DNA from: Papaver somniferum
Taxonomy: Eukaryota > Streptophyta > Magnoliopsida > Ranunculales > Papaveraceae
Length of the DNA stretch: 64,000 nucleotides
Assembly: GCF_003573695.1 (NCBI RefSeq)
Contig: NC_039359.1
Coordinates: forward strand, 154,806,210 to 154,870,209
Reading direction: 5' to 3'
Made by a program: the position numbers and the translations under genes. The notes under the pieces are model-generated. The model was given only the letters and a program-made list of their open reading frames with translations, was not told the origin of the DNA and did no database searches. Positions 1 to 11,426 of this stretch are shown here, piece by piece. Numbering within the stretch: the first letter of the stretch is position 1; each line of letters opens with the position of its first letter.

Positions 1-156
1 ATTGAATTAAGAGTTAGAGATATTGAATTCTTTGATATACTTTTCTATAGATTGAGTTTGACTGTCTAGTTGATTCTCTAGAATGTATATTGGAGTAAGT
101 CCTCTCAGATTGCCAAACGATATGTTGGGTGTGGTTGTTAGACCCCCGCATTTTCA
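1..156 (+). repeat. 3' end of the 5' LTR of Copia-type element A
   Basis: The window opens inside an LTR. The last 156 bases match the ends of the LTRs finishing at 10563 and 36935 almost base for base and finish with the family signature GACCCCCGCATTTTCA. A primer-binding site follows within two bases. The start of this LTR lies outside the window, so its length and TSD cannot be checked. Confidence 0.9.
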
Positions 157-158
157 AT

Positions 159-170
159 TGGTATCAGAGA
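159..170 (+). other. primer-binding site of element A
   Basis: TGGTATCAGAGA starts two bases after the LTR end. TGGTATCAGAGC is the usual initiator-Met tRNA complement of plant Copia elements; the last base is changed here. The equivalent sites in F (16457) and C (36938) confirm the position. Confidence 0.85.
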
Positions 171-223
171 AGGCAAACACGTTTAAGACCTCATAAGTCT
201 GTATTTGTAGCAATCTGATTATT

Positions 224-1713
224 ATGGACGAGTATATCGCTAATAACGTACCAGGTCAGAAATTACCATATGATTTTCAAATCTTTAATTCACTTGAGAG
301 AACTCTCATATCTAAGTCAATGTCTAAGCATTCTTTGAATGTAGAAACTGTTGATTGGGAAACACGCCTAGAAGAACAGTTGGATGAACTTTCTGATGAA
401 GGTGATTCAGATATTGATAGAGATGTTGATGAGGAAGTCTCAGAGTATGTTAAGTTTTTGGATTCATTCAAAATAAAGAAGATTACAACTTCTCATGTCA
501 CACCTCTTCTGACTCCTCTCTGTCGAGAAAATAAGAAATTGAAAAGGAATTACGGAGGTCTTTATGGTTGGAATCGCTCTTGCGAATCGATCCTCAAAGA
601 TACCGAGGAAAACCTGAGTAGAAAGTCACTTGAATGTGATCGTGTTATCAAAAATACTTATTGTTAGAAGTGAAACTTGCAGAAATTGAAGCAAGGATTA
701 ATTCCCAGCAAGCAAGTTTTGATGACAGAGAAGTCGCGTATCTCGCTCGAGAAAAACGCCTTGAGGCTGATTTAGCTGCTTCTCTTGATAAAATCAAGAT
801 GTTGGAAGATGACTTGAAAAAGTTCAATACTAGTTCAAGCAAACTAACCACTATGCTAAGAGCAAGTAAAAATCATCATGATACACGAAGATTGGGCTAT
901 AAGGGAATAAATGCTCCAAGTATTAGCAAAGAGGTGAAATTTTTCAAGGCTAGTGATTCTTCTCAACAAAAGGTTTACACTGATGGCAAAGGTGAAATAC
1001 CTTCACCGGCAGTTAAGGTTCAAAAGAGAAAAGTATATCAACCTCCAAAGTCAGCACACACGGATCGAGGTAAGAACATTCATTATGTTTGCCACTATTG
1101 CGGAAATAAAGCTCACCTGGAAAGGAGATGTAGTTTCCGTATAAAGAATGAGAAACTTCATGATATTCTTGTTTTTTCATCACAAGAAGTTGTAAAACCA
1201 AGATCATATGTTAAGACTAATCCCCTTAACGTTACAGGTTGTAACTGTCCAACCTTTAGGCAAACGAATCAGTGCTGTGATAAACCTAGATTTTCCTATA
1301 AACGTCATACGAATATTTTTCACAATCGTAATGGTTATCAAAAGGATAACTTTGTAAATACAAAGACAAGATCCTATGCTCCCAATTGGAGAAAGACTAA
1401 CTTGCAAAAGAATAGTCAATCCAATTCTCTTCCGAGAATTCTTGAAGAGAGTAATGGGAAGAAGAATTCGGTTGTGCCTAAGCGCACTCAGAAGTGGATA
1501 CCAAAGAAAGTCAATGATGTTTTGAGTGTGAAAATGAATGATCTCCCAGAAAATTCCATGACTATGGAGAAGGCAGTATCCATGATGTTGGAACTTAAAA
1601 ATTTATTTGGAAAGATGGATTTGGATGTGAAAGGTTCTAAAAGCGATCTCTTTCATGATAATCCAAAAGTCACTTGTGGTCAGCAAGACATTGTTCACCT
1701 CAACACAACTTGA
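224..1713 (+). pseudogene. gag-like coiled-coil protein with CCHC zinc knuckle, frameshifted (element A)
   Basis: Two overlapping open frames (224-667 and 661-1713) read as one protein broken by a one-base shift near 660. The ATG at 224 follows the PBS leader and the same ATGGAC start context is seen in element C. The N-terminal part is acidic; the middle (about 670-840) is a heptad-like coiled coil rich in Glu, Lys, Leu and Ala. A canonical retroviral zinc knuckle C-x2-C-x4-H-x4-C is encoded at 1090-1131 (residues 144-157 of the second frame) within a Lys/Arg/Asn-rich region. No protease, RT or integrase follows before the 3' LTR, so this looks like the only protein of a non-autonomous Copia derivative that would need enzymes from another element. 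The role as a nucleocapsid protein is inferred from the knuckle and the position. Confidence 0.75.
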
Positions 1714-3964
1714 TTGTGTTGTTAGTGCATCCTCACCAAGAAATGCCCTATTCTGTATACGGTAAGGGAAGCACAAGAACTGGGGCACACATATTATGTT
1801 AGGTATGATTTTGATTGTTTGGTAATGTTGTAGAATTCGAACGGATTCTTCTAAAAAGGTATGTCTCTAAACTTGAGAAAGTTTTATGATGATATATGTA
1901 CCTTGTATATCGTTTATGTCTACCTAACTTGATTTGTGTTCAAGGTTCTTAAATGTTCTGGTTTGAAAATAGTTGTTCGGGATGTTTTGGCTTTCATGGT
2001 ACACTTCAGATATGCATACCAGTTTGCGTACCAGTTTAAAAATGAGTTTTTGTAATAAAATCCAGGGAAATTCGTTTGCATACCAGTTTGCATACTGAAA
2101 ATCCGTTTGCATACCCGTACACATACTTTCCTGTAGACGTCGATATTCGGTAAACCTGTTTTGACCGTATCTTCTTCGTCCAAACTCGGAATGACCTCAT
2201 TCTTTTTGCATTCTCTTCCGCTTTGATATCTTCAAACTGGAAATGAGAATTCTTGAATTTGGATGAGTTAAGATTGGTCTTTGTCCCGTCTCTTATTTTT
2301 GAGTGTTTTGCTCTGTTTGTCATACTTGTTTCACTTCTCTTGGATTTGGGCACTTGGATTCTTGGAGTAATACTCTTTTAAGCTCATTTGTAGCTATTAC
2401 AAGAATGTTGTTGGTGAATCACAAAGAAGGAAGTTCAAGAATGGACAGTAGTACGCATTGTTATGGGATTCTTGAATATTCATAATCATCTTTTGTGAAC
2501 TATGGTGCATGGTCATTATTAACTTTGTATGTTCTTCTTTGTTGAGAGAATCTTTTTATATGCCTTTGGTAGTTATTCTTAGTATAAATCTGTGCGAAAA
2601 GATTGATTCTACCCTCTAAGGACAAATCATCTTATATTTGCATAACGAGTTTGTCTTGTTGTCTAGGAAACTTCTTATGAAAATTTATTTCTTGTGTTTT
2701 TAGAAGGATTACTAGGGTTTGGAATAGCCATTATTGTGAGTACACATAGTGATTTCCAACGTTTTCATCTTCAATGTTTTTAGATTTATTTATTTAAATT
2801 CTAAGTTTTTTGGAAGATGATTTTTGCAATTTTAATCTTTATGATTTTATATGACTATCCCATACTTGTTCAAAAGTTATCTCTATTATGTCGATACGAA
2901 AGTATTGATAAAAGATAGAATGAACTTTTGACAAACAAAAGTTAAGCCTTTTATGTCATTATGCAAATTTTGATGGAAGAAAGGATGCACTTTTTTTTAC
3001 AAGGATTAAGTATATTATATGTCATTGTGCAAATAGTTATGAAAAATAGAATGAATTCCTGTATATTCCGCAGTATTGGTCGATCTCCGATCCACATTTT
3101 TGTGCACATACTATGTTGCTCTGTAAGTTCTCTTATGTCGAGCATGGCCAATTGAATTGATCATTTTTTTTGTGGTTGATTCAATTGAGAGTTTTATATT
3201 CAAATTCATGTTTTCATGTGATGTGGTTATATCCAAAGAAATCCTTCTTTTCTTGTATAAGTAAGGTCGCCTTTGTTGTTCTTTCGGGAATGACATATTA
3301 TGGGGGAGAGTCCTTAATTGAACTTGTGCTTAATTGTCAAATCTTTGTGGGGAGTGCGGTTGTGGAATATTATAGGGGTTATCTTGTATCTTTATAAACT
3401 CCTTGATGAATGCATTTAGCTTCGGCTTTATGATTGCATCAAAATAAGTTGGTATGTTATTCTCTTTTGGTCATGAAGTATCTCTATGAAAATTTCATGA
3501 GGATCCCACTAGTTTTCGTACCTTTGCCAATTTATATTGATAAAAAGGGGGAGAATTAATGTGTAGTTTCATACTACAATACATATGGTTTACGGATCAT
3601 TATGTAAGGGGGAGTGGTTTTCATGTTGAGATGACTAAGGGGGAGTGATACATATATCACCATAGTATTGTTGTCAAAGTTGTGATACAATTGATCTTTG
3701 ATGTTGTGTAATAATAATATGACACTGTATAACAATGATTGAGAGCATTTGTTTTCTCATTGTTATCGCTACGGATCTTCAAAAACTATGATGTTGAGTT
3801 GAACACGTTTAGAATCATGAAGTACTTGGAAGTGACGAAGATTTCGAGTCGTGTTGAAGATGCCAAGGAGATCAAGCATTTGGATGAGAAGCTACAAGTT
3901 TTTATTTATTTTGTAATCCATATGTATTGATAGTTTTGTCACTAAAATTGATAAAGGGGGAGAT
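1714..3964 (+). mobile_element. non-coding 3' interior of element A
   Basis: No supported gene. Much of this stretch is shared with the interiors of F (about 17690-18950) and C (37600-38820 and 43830-44865), which marks it as element sequence and not host DNA. It holds a short cluster of GCATACC/GTTTGC motifs (about 2008-2130) like those in the LTRs and several AAGGGGGAG motifs (3545, 3606, 3637) before the real polypurine tract. Short open frames here are not shared between copies. Confidence 0.8.
3953..3964 (+). other. polypurine tract of element A
   Basis: AAAGGGGGAGAT lies directly against the LTR start TGTTAGGGCACTGC. The same 12-mer precedes the 3' LTR of F at 22377 and, on the minus strand, the LTR of E at 55301. 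Confidence 0.9.
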
Positions 3965-5664
3965 TGTTAGGGCACTGCTCGGTCGAACTCGCATGCATTG
4001 CTATCTCAAGCATATTTGTCAATGTTACTGATCAAAACTATAAGTCTTGATTTCTAGCCTATTTATAGATGTCTCGGACTAGGACATAGATTGTGTAGTT
4101 GATCTTAGACTTCACGGCGTTCATCATTTGAAGACGAAGAACTACTAAGGGGGGATTGTGGAACTTCATCGACAAGAGGTATGTCGAGACTTAAACTCAT
4201 CTATCACTTGGAAAGTCTATTTATACTATATCTCCTATATTGAGACATAAGTCGTATTACGATATAGTTTTCTATATACACATTTGAGATTTCGAGCTGA
4301 GTTTATCTCGCTTACATATTTCTCGAAATATATGTTGGCAAGTTTTCGCTTCGATCAAGTTCATCTTATATCATGTGAAAATTTCCGAGTAACATCTTAC
4401 ATGGTTTGTGTGATACAAAGATTTGGGGTAGTCTTGGAATGTTTCGTTATGATTATTTCAATAACTTGAAAATTGCTTTGATGCTAATAGTATGTGAAAA
4501 CGACTATTGTCATCCTCTAAGAAAGTTTCAATGATTGAAATAAGATTTTAGAACACTTAACCATTATTGGATATGTCATGTTGTGCACTCTTGCACATAT
4601 GTAATCCATGTCAGGGAACCATAGCATGCGCACCCATTTGCGTACCTGTTGGTTTGAGAAACCCGGGAACCTAAGTATGCGTACCCGTTTATGTACTGGC
4701 ATACAGGTTCATGTCCGAGAATTTCTGCTGGGATTGAAAGTTCGTGTACCCGTTTGCGTACTGGCGAAACCCAATCTTAGTCCGGGTATTTCAAGTATGC
4801 GTACCCGTTTGTATACTTGAAGGTTAAAGTTATAAAATCAGTTATGAACATGACATAAACATTTATATAATAAGGAATGCAATCTTTGCAAACCATGGTT
4901 ATAATGTTCATGATTGATTCGTGTGAATCAAACCGATTTTGCTTCAATTGTGTTCTTGAATAATTCTAAGAGAATATAACAATTAAACAACTCTTTAACT
5001 AGTTTCATTTGAGTCATTTGAACTAGTTATGGTTAAGATGAATAAGGTTGACATGAGAGTAATCATATGGATAACCTCGGTTAACCATTTGTGAACTAAC
5101 ATGGTGTACATGTTTGGGTACAGTTACATAAACCTAAATGAGGGTACATTTTATATGTGTGTAACAAGATAAGTTTGATCTAACGGTTGAAAGATATTAG
5201 CTTGGTTGAATCAGGTTTTTCATCTAACGGTGAATATTGAATTCTTTGTTACCAAGGTAACTTGGATTGCAAACCCTGATTTGAAAACTATCTAAAGGAG
5301 AACTCTAGCAATTGGGAAAACTAATCCCCACACCTCTTGAGTGTTACTAGTTGCATAAACTAGAGTTGATTCTCCTTTAACCTTAGGTTTCTATCTAGAC
5401 CTTGTAGGTTAATGACTTGAAAGACTTCATTGGGATTGTGAAGCCAGACCCAACTATTTTCTTTGTAGTTGCGTGTTCTGATCTTGACCGATTCTATCAT
5501 ATTGAGTTCAATTGAAATAATTGACTCGAGATTAATTTCTCTGATAGGAAAGATAAAACTAATCACAAACATCTTTGTCTCATCGTTTGTGATTCCACAA
5601 TATCTTGTTTCGCTAGTCGATTAAGATTATTGTGAGGTGATTGATAATACTAGGCTGGGATCCA
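3965..5664 (+). repeat. 5' part of the 3' LTR of element A
   Basis: It begins TGTTAGGGCACTGCTCGG, the family LTR start, and stays alignable with the F and C LTRs to about 5664, including the GTATGCGTACC-type array (about 4600-4830). The region matching the LTR TATA box reads CTATCTAAAG near 5289, so the promoter is degraded. After 5664 the sequence departs from the family. The missing tail is probably the piece at 9912-10563; the two pieces add up to about 2.35 kb of an expected 2.53 kb. That they are one LTR is inference. Confidence 0.7.
4600..4830 (+). repeat. array of imperfect palindromes in the LTR U3
   Basis: Units of the form GTATGCGTACCCGTTTGCGT followed by ACTGG recur four to five times at irregular spacing. 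Each unit is close to an inverted repeat (GTATGC...GCATAC). Equivalent arrays sit at the same place in the LTRs of F, C and E. Confidence 0.75.
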
Positions 5665-6440
5665 ACTAGAATCGGATTTATTTGATTGGTTAGTTGTGTA
5701 AGATAAGCATCACCTTATAGTTTCTTGTTTGATTCTATATTGATTGATTGCAAATCTAAACTCTGCTACTTCGGTAGTTGTTGGATAGATTGATCTAACC
5801 AGGCAAAGGAGTTTATTGGTTAAATGGAATAGCCTTTGCATATGAATTGAGATATCTTCATCTGAAAGAATCAAGAGAGTTGTTACCTTTGTTCCTATAC
5901 TGTTTGGAATACGAGCCAAAGGAATTGTTCCAGTACGTGCACTTATTGAATGTCGGAAGCGCAAGGATACTTAAGAAACTAAGTGAACTATAGGTTTAGT
6001 TGCTTGGTCTCAACTATACGAAGTGTGTTAGATTTTGTATAGCCGCTTAATTTTGAGAGTATTCAATTCTGGACTAGGTCCCGGGGGTTTCTGCATTTGC
6101 GGTTTCCTCGTTAACAAAATCTTGTTGTGTCATTTACTTTTATTTCCGCAATTATAATTGTTGTTATTATAATTTAAAGTAAATTAAACAAACATTAATT
6201 CTGTATTACTTGATAGTGATCCTATAGAGTTTGGTTAAGTCCGAACCTATTATCAAGTAATCACACTTTGATTGTTGTATTGACTCGATCTCGTATCCAT
6301 AGACGATCGCAAAAAGTGTGAATACTGATTTGTTGTATTGTCTCGACTTTGTCCATAAACAATCACTTTCGGTAAGAGGACTTATAAGTGGATAATTTAA
6401 AGATTGTGGTGTATTTGGGTACCCTCGGTTTCACACTAAA
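5665..6440 (+). repeat. LTR tail of a divergent related subfamily
   Basis: This stretch keeps only scattered family landmarks, such as CTGGACTAGGTCCCGGG and TGCATTTGCGGTTTCCTCGT near 6070-6112, the last R-U5 block before LTR ends. The rest differs from all other LTRs here. It looks like the 3' portion of another LTR subfamily joined to the A LTR. No gene is supported. Confidence 0.5.
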
Positions 6441-6487
6441 GTTATCAAGTAGATGATGAAGCATTCTAAGCTTTAGACTTGTATTTC

Positions 6488-6846
6488 GAGAATTATATAA
6501 ACGAGATAAGCTCTACTCGAAATTTCAAATGTGTATAACAAAAAGTCTATATATATATGTACGGATTAGTCTCATTAGTAGATAGAATTGAATAGACTTC
6601 TGAGTGATAGATAAGTTTTAATATTCACATACCTTTTACCGTCGAAGTTCCTCCAAGATCTTAAGTATATCTTCATCTTCAATTGGTGAACGCCGTGAAG
6701 TCTAAAGCTCAACTACACACTTCTATCTTAATCCGATACATATCTATAAGTAGACTAGAAATAAAGATATAGTTTTGATCAACTAAACTTGACAAACAAG
6801 ATTCAGATAGCAACACTTGCGAGTTCGACCGAGTAGTGCTCTAACA
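6488..6846 (-). repeat. inverted LTR fragment (LTR 5' end on the minus strand)
   Basis: Read on the minus strand from 6846 it begins TGTTAGAGCACTACTCGGTC and follows the family LTR start for about 350 bases, ending near the block that matches 4290-4320. The adjoining 6847-6960, also on the minus strand, resembles 6200-6290 (a TATCAAGT-containing block), so an inverted tail plus LTR-start arrangement is likely. It has no PBS or polypurine tract of its own. Confidence 0.65.
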
Positions 6847-6960
6847 ACGACAACTTTATATTCACTTGATAATAGTTACGGTCCGAAACCGATTTACTAT
6901 AAGATCAATATCAAGTGATTAGGATTAACGTACAAGTGTAATTTACTTTATTATAATAAG

Positions 6961-7240
6961 ATGATTATACATAAATGATTGGTAATATGTGTTAGCAACA
7001 ATACGTAATATAATTTCAATAATGCATAAATTTATTTTGTAATATATGTGAATTATCACATTTATCACAAAACTGTAATTTAAAGAGATTTTTGGGTACA
7101 TTTATTAACATAACAACAATTTTTAAGAGGATATTTAATTGGTATACAATTGGAAACACATAAAATTTTGTATTCACAAAAACATGAAGTTATTATCGTT
7201 ATTTACTTCGGGAACTTTTAGCTAATTAGGAAACTAAACC
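6961..7240. other. AT-rich spacer without recognised features
   Basis: Low-complexity AT-rich sequence between the inverted LTR fragment and the metalloproteinase relic. I see no coding potential, repeat or RNA gene in it. Confidence 0.5.
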
Positions 7241-7242
7241 AA

Positions 7243-7990
7243 TGATTGCTACAAATGGAAATCGGTGGCCCATATCTGTCAATGTGACCATTCCAAAAAC
7301 ACCCGACTTGAACTCTCCAGAGCTGCACACTCGTCACTACTCATTATCCGAAGTCATCCTACCTGGAGGAAATCAAGCCTAACTTACGCCATCTTTACCA
7401 TCTTCATTATCGAGTACATCAACACAAACGACATTCTTTCAGTTCTTTAGTCTTCCTTCACCAGATGGTCCTCTTTAGTGCAACTGAACTTCACCGAAAC
7501 GCAAAAGTACGATAGCACGGACATCATCATAGGATTTTACTTTGGAGACTTTGGTGATGGTGCTCCATTCACAGAGGGAATCATAACACATGATTTTTCC
7601 TCGGAGATCGGGAAGCTTTACTTCAATGCAGCAGTAATTTGGTCCATTGATTTCGATCTGGAAAGCATACACGATGCATTTGATTTGGAATCGGTAGCTA
7701 CTCATGAGATATGACATCTTTTTAGCATAAATCATTCATCAGATCCAGATGCAGTGATGTTATGGAGCTTACCGTGTAGGACCAAGAAGAGGGAGTTAAA
7801 TTCAGACGACGTCCTTGGCGTTCAAAAACTTTATACGGCAAACGCAAAATGTTGCCCCCATCACAAATTTGCTTCCAGCAAGAAGTCTGTCTCTCTACTG
7901 TAGTTGTTTTCGTGTCTCTAATCATGGTTACTGGTATTTTCATGTAATAATCTTTGCTCTTATACAAGGAAGAAAAATAGTGGATATTGC
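7243..7990 (+). pseudogene. plant matrix metalloproteinase (matrixin, M10A) pseudogene
   Basis: In one frame, interrupted by two stops, the translation follows the catalytic domain of plant MMPs: a TWRKSSLTYAI start-of-domain motif (about 7350-7390), FTRWSSLVQLNFTET (about 7455-7500), a DIIIGFYFGDFGDG stretch, NAAVIW, then DLESVATHEI. The zinc-binding helix should read HE-x-GH-x-x-G-x-x-H; here it is H-E-I-stop-H-L-F-S-I-N-H, so one base change turned the conserved Gly codon into TGA at 7712-7714 and the later Gly is also lost. After it, RTKKRELNSDDVLGVQKLY (about 7780-7835) is the usual MMP C-terminal part. A TAG at 7448-7450 interrupts upstream, and the propeptide cysteine switch is not recognisable. 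MMPs are secreted or surface zinc endopeptidases; this copy cannot make an active enzyme. No intron is evident, as is typical of plant MMP genes, so retro-origin cannot be decided. Confidence 0.85.
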
Positions 7991-8138
7991 AGTCCTTTGA
8001 CAACTTTTTATGGTCTTCTCGTTTATGGAATGTTCCAAGTCATTCAACTGAATGCTTCTAATGTAACATCCTTTAAATAACGTAGTATTTTCCTAAATGA
8101 TAAGTCAATCTTTGGTAACATCCTTGTGTAAAATATAT

Positions 8139-8305
8139 TTGTAAAATCTTGCTCTCCTATTATAAAAAATTTTCATTGCTGCGCAGATATTCATCATATC
8201 CGGATCAACAACTGGAAGCTTGGCATTCCCATATAGCTTGGACCAAAACTTGGTATCAATCTATTTGTAAAATCTTACTCTCCTATTATATTAATTTCAA
8301 TGATT
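8139..8305 (-). other. possible host exon remnant between short direct repeats
   Basis: On the minus strand an acceptor-like AAATAG near 8260 is followed by an open stretch reading IDTKFWSKLYGNAKLPVVDP. I do not recognise the family. The stretch is flanked by two copies of a roughly 35-base direct repeat (from 8139 and from 8263, both containing TTTGTAAAATCTT and CTCTCCTATTATA). It could be a decayed exon or chance. Confidence 0.2.
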
Positions 8306-8831
8306 CCAGGGCTCCCATTAGCAGGCACACTCGAGCATTTTAGGAAGTCATTTTTTTTTATAAATGAGTTTGCCCTTTAACTAAGATAAATTATTAATAT
8401 GAAATGAGTTAAATTAAATTGGGAGAATAAAATTTACAAGATACCATTTATAGGCTAACAAGACTTTATAATTGTAATGATTTTATAATTGTATGATTTA
8501 CCCTTTTACACTACACAATAATTTAAAATTTGGACACAATAAAACGTTTTCGAGGCCGGTATAAGTGGTAATTTTTGTATGTCTACCAAGCACTCGACGC
8601 GTTAGTAAGTATAAGTGGGTAGGCAAGTATAGCCAATTTTTTCAAATTTTGTGAGAATCTACCAAGCCATAAGATAACTAGTTATAATCTATTCTATAAT
8701 TTGATTCGTCCGCATATTGTTTCAAATCCTCCAATAAACACTTACATTTTTTTTATCTCAGAATTTTACCGAACATGTTATAATCTCTGCAATTCTTGAA
8801 GTTTATGACTTAGGTGTTGACAGCACTACAT

Positions 8832-9110
8832 CAGTAGTTGCATGAAACCCTACAACCACACCCAAATGATAATCAACTCAACTATTCAAGACAGAATGAA
8901 CACGAACCTTTTTCTTCTTTGATATTAGAGGAAAATATTATTACAGACCAAGTTCACCACAAACCCGAATCTAGAACACTTTCTTCTCAAGATAGCATTT
9001 AGACTACAAAATATCTCATCCCAATTTACAATACCCTCTTGCCCCTTATATAGGCATTTACATAGTGGAGGAAATCTAATTTTACGTAATGGGTAACAGC
9101 TCCTAAGTTC
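8832..9110. repeat. old, diverged LTR fragment related to the B/G Gypsy family
   Basis: It shows the same order of landmarks as the LTRs of B and G: TAGTTGCATGAAACCCTAC near 8832, then much later ATATAGGCATTTACATAGTG near 9050, matching TTTATAAAAAAATACATAGTGG in B. Identity between the landmarks is low, so this insertion is older than B and G. No partner LTR was found. Confidence 0.55.
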
Positions 9111-9411
9111 TAGTTTTCACCTATTTTCTCGGCTATCTTTACACGATGTTGTCTCCTACCATCGCACGTATATTAATAAGTCAAACAGTTCTTCGCAAGT
9201 AATATCATAATTCCTACGTGAACCTTATCTTCTCCCTTTACAATCATCGCATAATGATCAGTCGCTTTCATCATCTTATTGACAGAAAAGGAATAAAGGC
9301 CCTCTATGGATTTAGAAAAATAGAACCAATAACTTCATTCACATTATGTTTGACAAGTTTTATTTTTCGAATTTAAAGAAAACAGGTATCTCAAAGGATC
9401 AAAACCCTCGC

Positions 9412-9640
9412 TTATTGAAAATGCTTGTTGAACCAGACACCAATGTTGAGAAAGCTTTCAAAGTTAGATTGCGGCCTGCAACAACAAAACAAGAATCCAT
9501 ATGAAGAGTTTTAAGAGACCAATGTTATATAAGAATTAACATAAAACGATGACTAAAGTGAACCTGTCAATTCCGTGGGTGTCCTTTGGAAACACGATTA
9601 CCTTAACCTCAACTCTATTCTCCTTCAATGCTCGTGCATA
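9412..9640 (-). pseudogene. last two exons of an acylamino-acid-releasing enzyme (acylaminoacyl peptidase, S9 family)
   Basis: On the minus strand, an acceptor (TAG at 9641-9643) is followed by exon 9640-9564 encoding YARALKENRVEVKVIVFPKD then THGIDR, with donor GT at 9563. After an 87-base intron ending TTGTTGCAG, exon 9475-9412 encodes PQSNFESFLNIGVWFNKHF and a stop. This is the conserved C-terminus of plant acylaminoacyl peptidases, including the His of the catalytic triad in the DTHGID motif. The phase across the intron is correct (AG + G). Everything upstream (propeller, Ser and Asp) is missing within this window, so this is a 3' gene fragment, either the stump of a disrupted gene or a captured piece. 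Confidence 0.8.
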
Positions 9641-9911
9641 CTACATAATTTTCCAACCAATGATGTTAGACTTTTGGAATCATGTAATAACGAATTCTCG
9701 ATCTGCCCATTTTATGTGATAGACTAACAGACTACATGTAAAATCTTACTTGTAGTCTATTTGAAACTGGAACACGCAGATCACATGTGCGCCTAGAAGC
9801 AAGAGGATTGGTGTTTTGACCTAAAGAAATAAGAAGCACAGAGCTGAACCACAAAATATTACGTTTTTGGAAAAACATATGAAAAAGCTCTCAATTTATT
9901 TTTATAACAAA

Positions 9912-10563
9912 TTTGTGAGACAAATTTGTCTATCAAGTCTTCGACTTTGGGTCGTAGCAACTCTTGGTTGTGGGTGATATCAGCGAAGGGAATCAAGTGC
10001 GTAGTATCTTGCTGGGATCAGAGACGTAAGGAGCACAATTGTACCTTGAATCAGTGTGAGATTGATTAGGGTTCAACTATAGTCCAGTTCGAAGTTAATT
10101 CGTAGTAGGATAGTGTCTATAGCGGCTTAATACAGTGTGGTGTTCAATCTGGACTAGGTCCCGGGGTTTTTCTGCATTTGCGGTTTCCTCGTTAACAAAA
10201 TTCTGGTGTCTGTGTTATTTCTTTTCCGCATTATATTTTGTTATATAATTAAAATATCACAGGTTGTGCGTTAAGATCAATCAGTTAGAATATCCAACCT
10301 TGGGTTGTTGATTTACATTGATTGACACTTGAACATTGGTCTTTGGTACCATTCAAGTTACTCCTCTTATTCAATCGGGCTCGCAGATTTCTATTTGCTG
10401 ATTGCGGATTAAATTAAGAGTTAGAGATATTGAACTCTTTGATATACTTTACTCTAAATTGAGTCTGACTGTTTACTTGATTCTCTAGAAAGTATATTGG
10501 AGTAAGTCCTCTCAGATTTCCAAACGAATTGTTGGGTGTGGTTGTTAGACCCCCGCATTTTCA
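9912..10563 (+). repeat. 3' part of a family LTR, probably the end of the element A 3' LTR
   Basis: From about 9912 (TTGTGAGACAAATTTGTC) the sequence follows the R-U5 end of the LTR family to the terminal GACCCCCGCATTTTCA at 10563. Its last 160 bases are nearly identical to 1-156, the 5' LTR end of A, which is why I assign it to A. No PBS follows, as expected for a 3' LTR end. Confidence 0.75.
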
Positions 10564-11195
10564 GAATGTAAAAGTATAAAAGGATAGTTAAATTGTAAAC
10601 GCATATTAAGAATGTAGAAGTAATCTTATTGTTGGTGAGAAAAATATTTTGATTTCAAAGCATTAGTGTTTTTCATGTTTATTGTTGAGTGTTTCGAGGA
10701 TCTTTATTTTGATTTTGATTATGATTTTTTTTTAAATTCAATATATTTGTGACCAAAACTCATATCCAATTGATGTTTGACGTACTTATGTGTAAAATAT
10801 ACTGTTTAGAGTTTCATTGTTTTTATTCAAAATAAAAATTGAAATTTCAGTGTCTTTGGATACGATAGGCGAGTTACTTGACCTATGATTCCACTTATGA
10901 TGGTATGGTAATTTCTAGATCGTAATAATTAGTCCAAGACTTACCGTATAAATCAGTGAAACCCTAAGTTTGTAAAACAAATTAGAGAAAGATAAGATTC
11001 TCTCCGAAGAAAGAAGAAAACCAAACACGCAGTCATCATGAAACAACTAAGAAAGAAAAATCCAATGAAGGCTAGCAAGAAAATGATGTAACGAGGACAA
11101 TGGAGGCCGACACCACAAAAAACAAATAACACTCATGATAGAAATCGATCTAAATAGCGTAATGTAAGGATTTCCAATTTCTTTGTCTCGTTTAC

Positions 11196-11221
11196 TTTTT
11201 TATTTTATTTTATTTTATTTT
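11196..11221 (+). repeat. TTTTA microsatellite
   Basis: About five TTTTA units in tandem. Confidence 0.85.
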
Positions 11222-11426
11222 GAACTACCATGTCTTTGTACTTATATCCAGTTGAAGTTCAATATCATCCAATTGAAGTCAGTGTCTTTATGTTTATAAC
11301 TGAAGATATTAACTTTATTTGTTTCAATACAATTTTTTTTTTAAGATTTTCAGTGTCTAAAAAATGTTTGGATACATTATGCGAGGAAAGCAAGAGAAGT
11401 GATGATTTTTCAGAGACCGAATACAT

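Noticed and set aside
4600..4830. CRISPR-like repeat array
   Set aside because: Units vary in sequence and spacing, are palindromic, and sit inside plant LTRs. This is a eukaryotic repeat array, not CRISPR.
9369..9530. Plus-strand reading of the acylaminoacyl-peptidase exon as a separate gene
   Set aside because: The plus frame is open for about 50 codons, but the minus strand gives the exact conserved C-terminus with correct splice phase, so the plus frame is its shadow.
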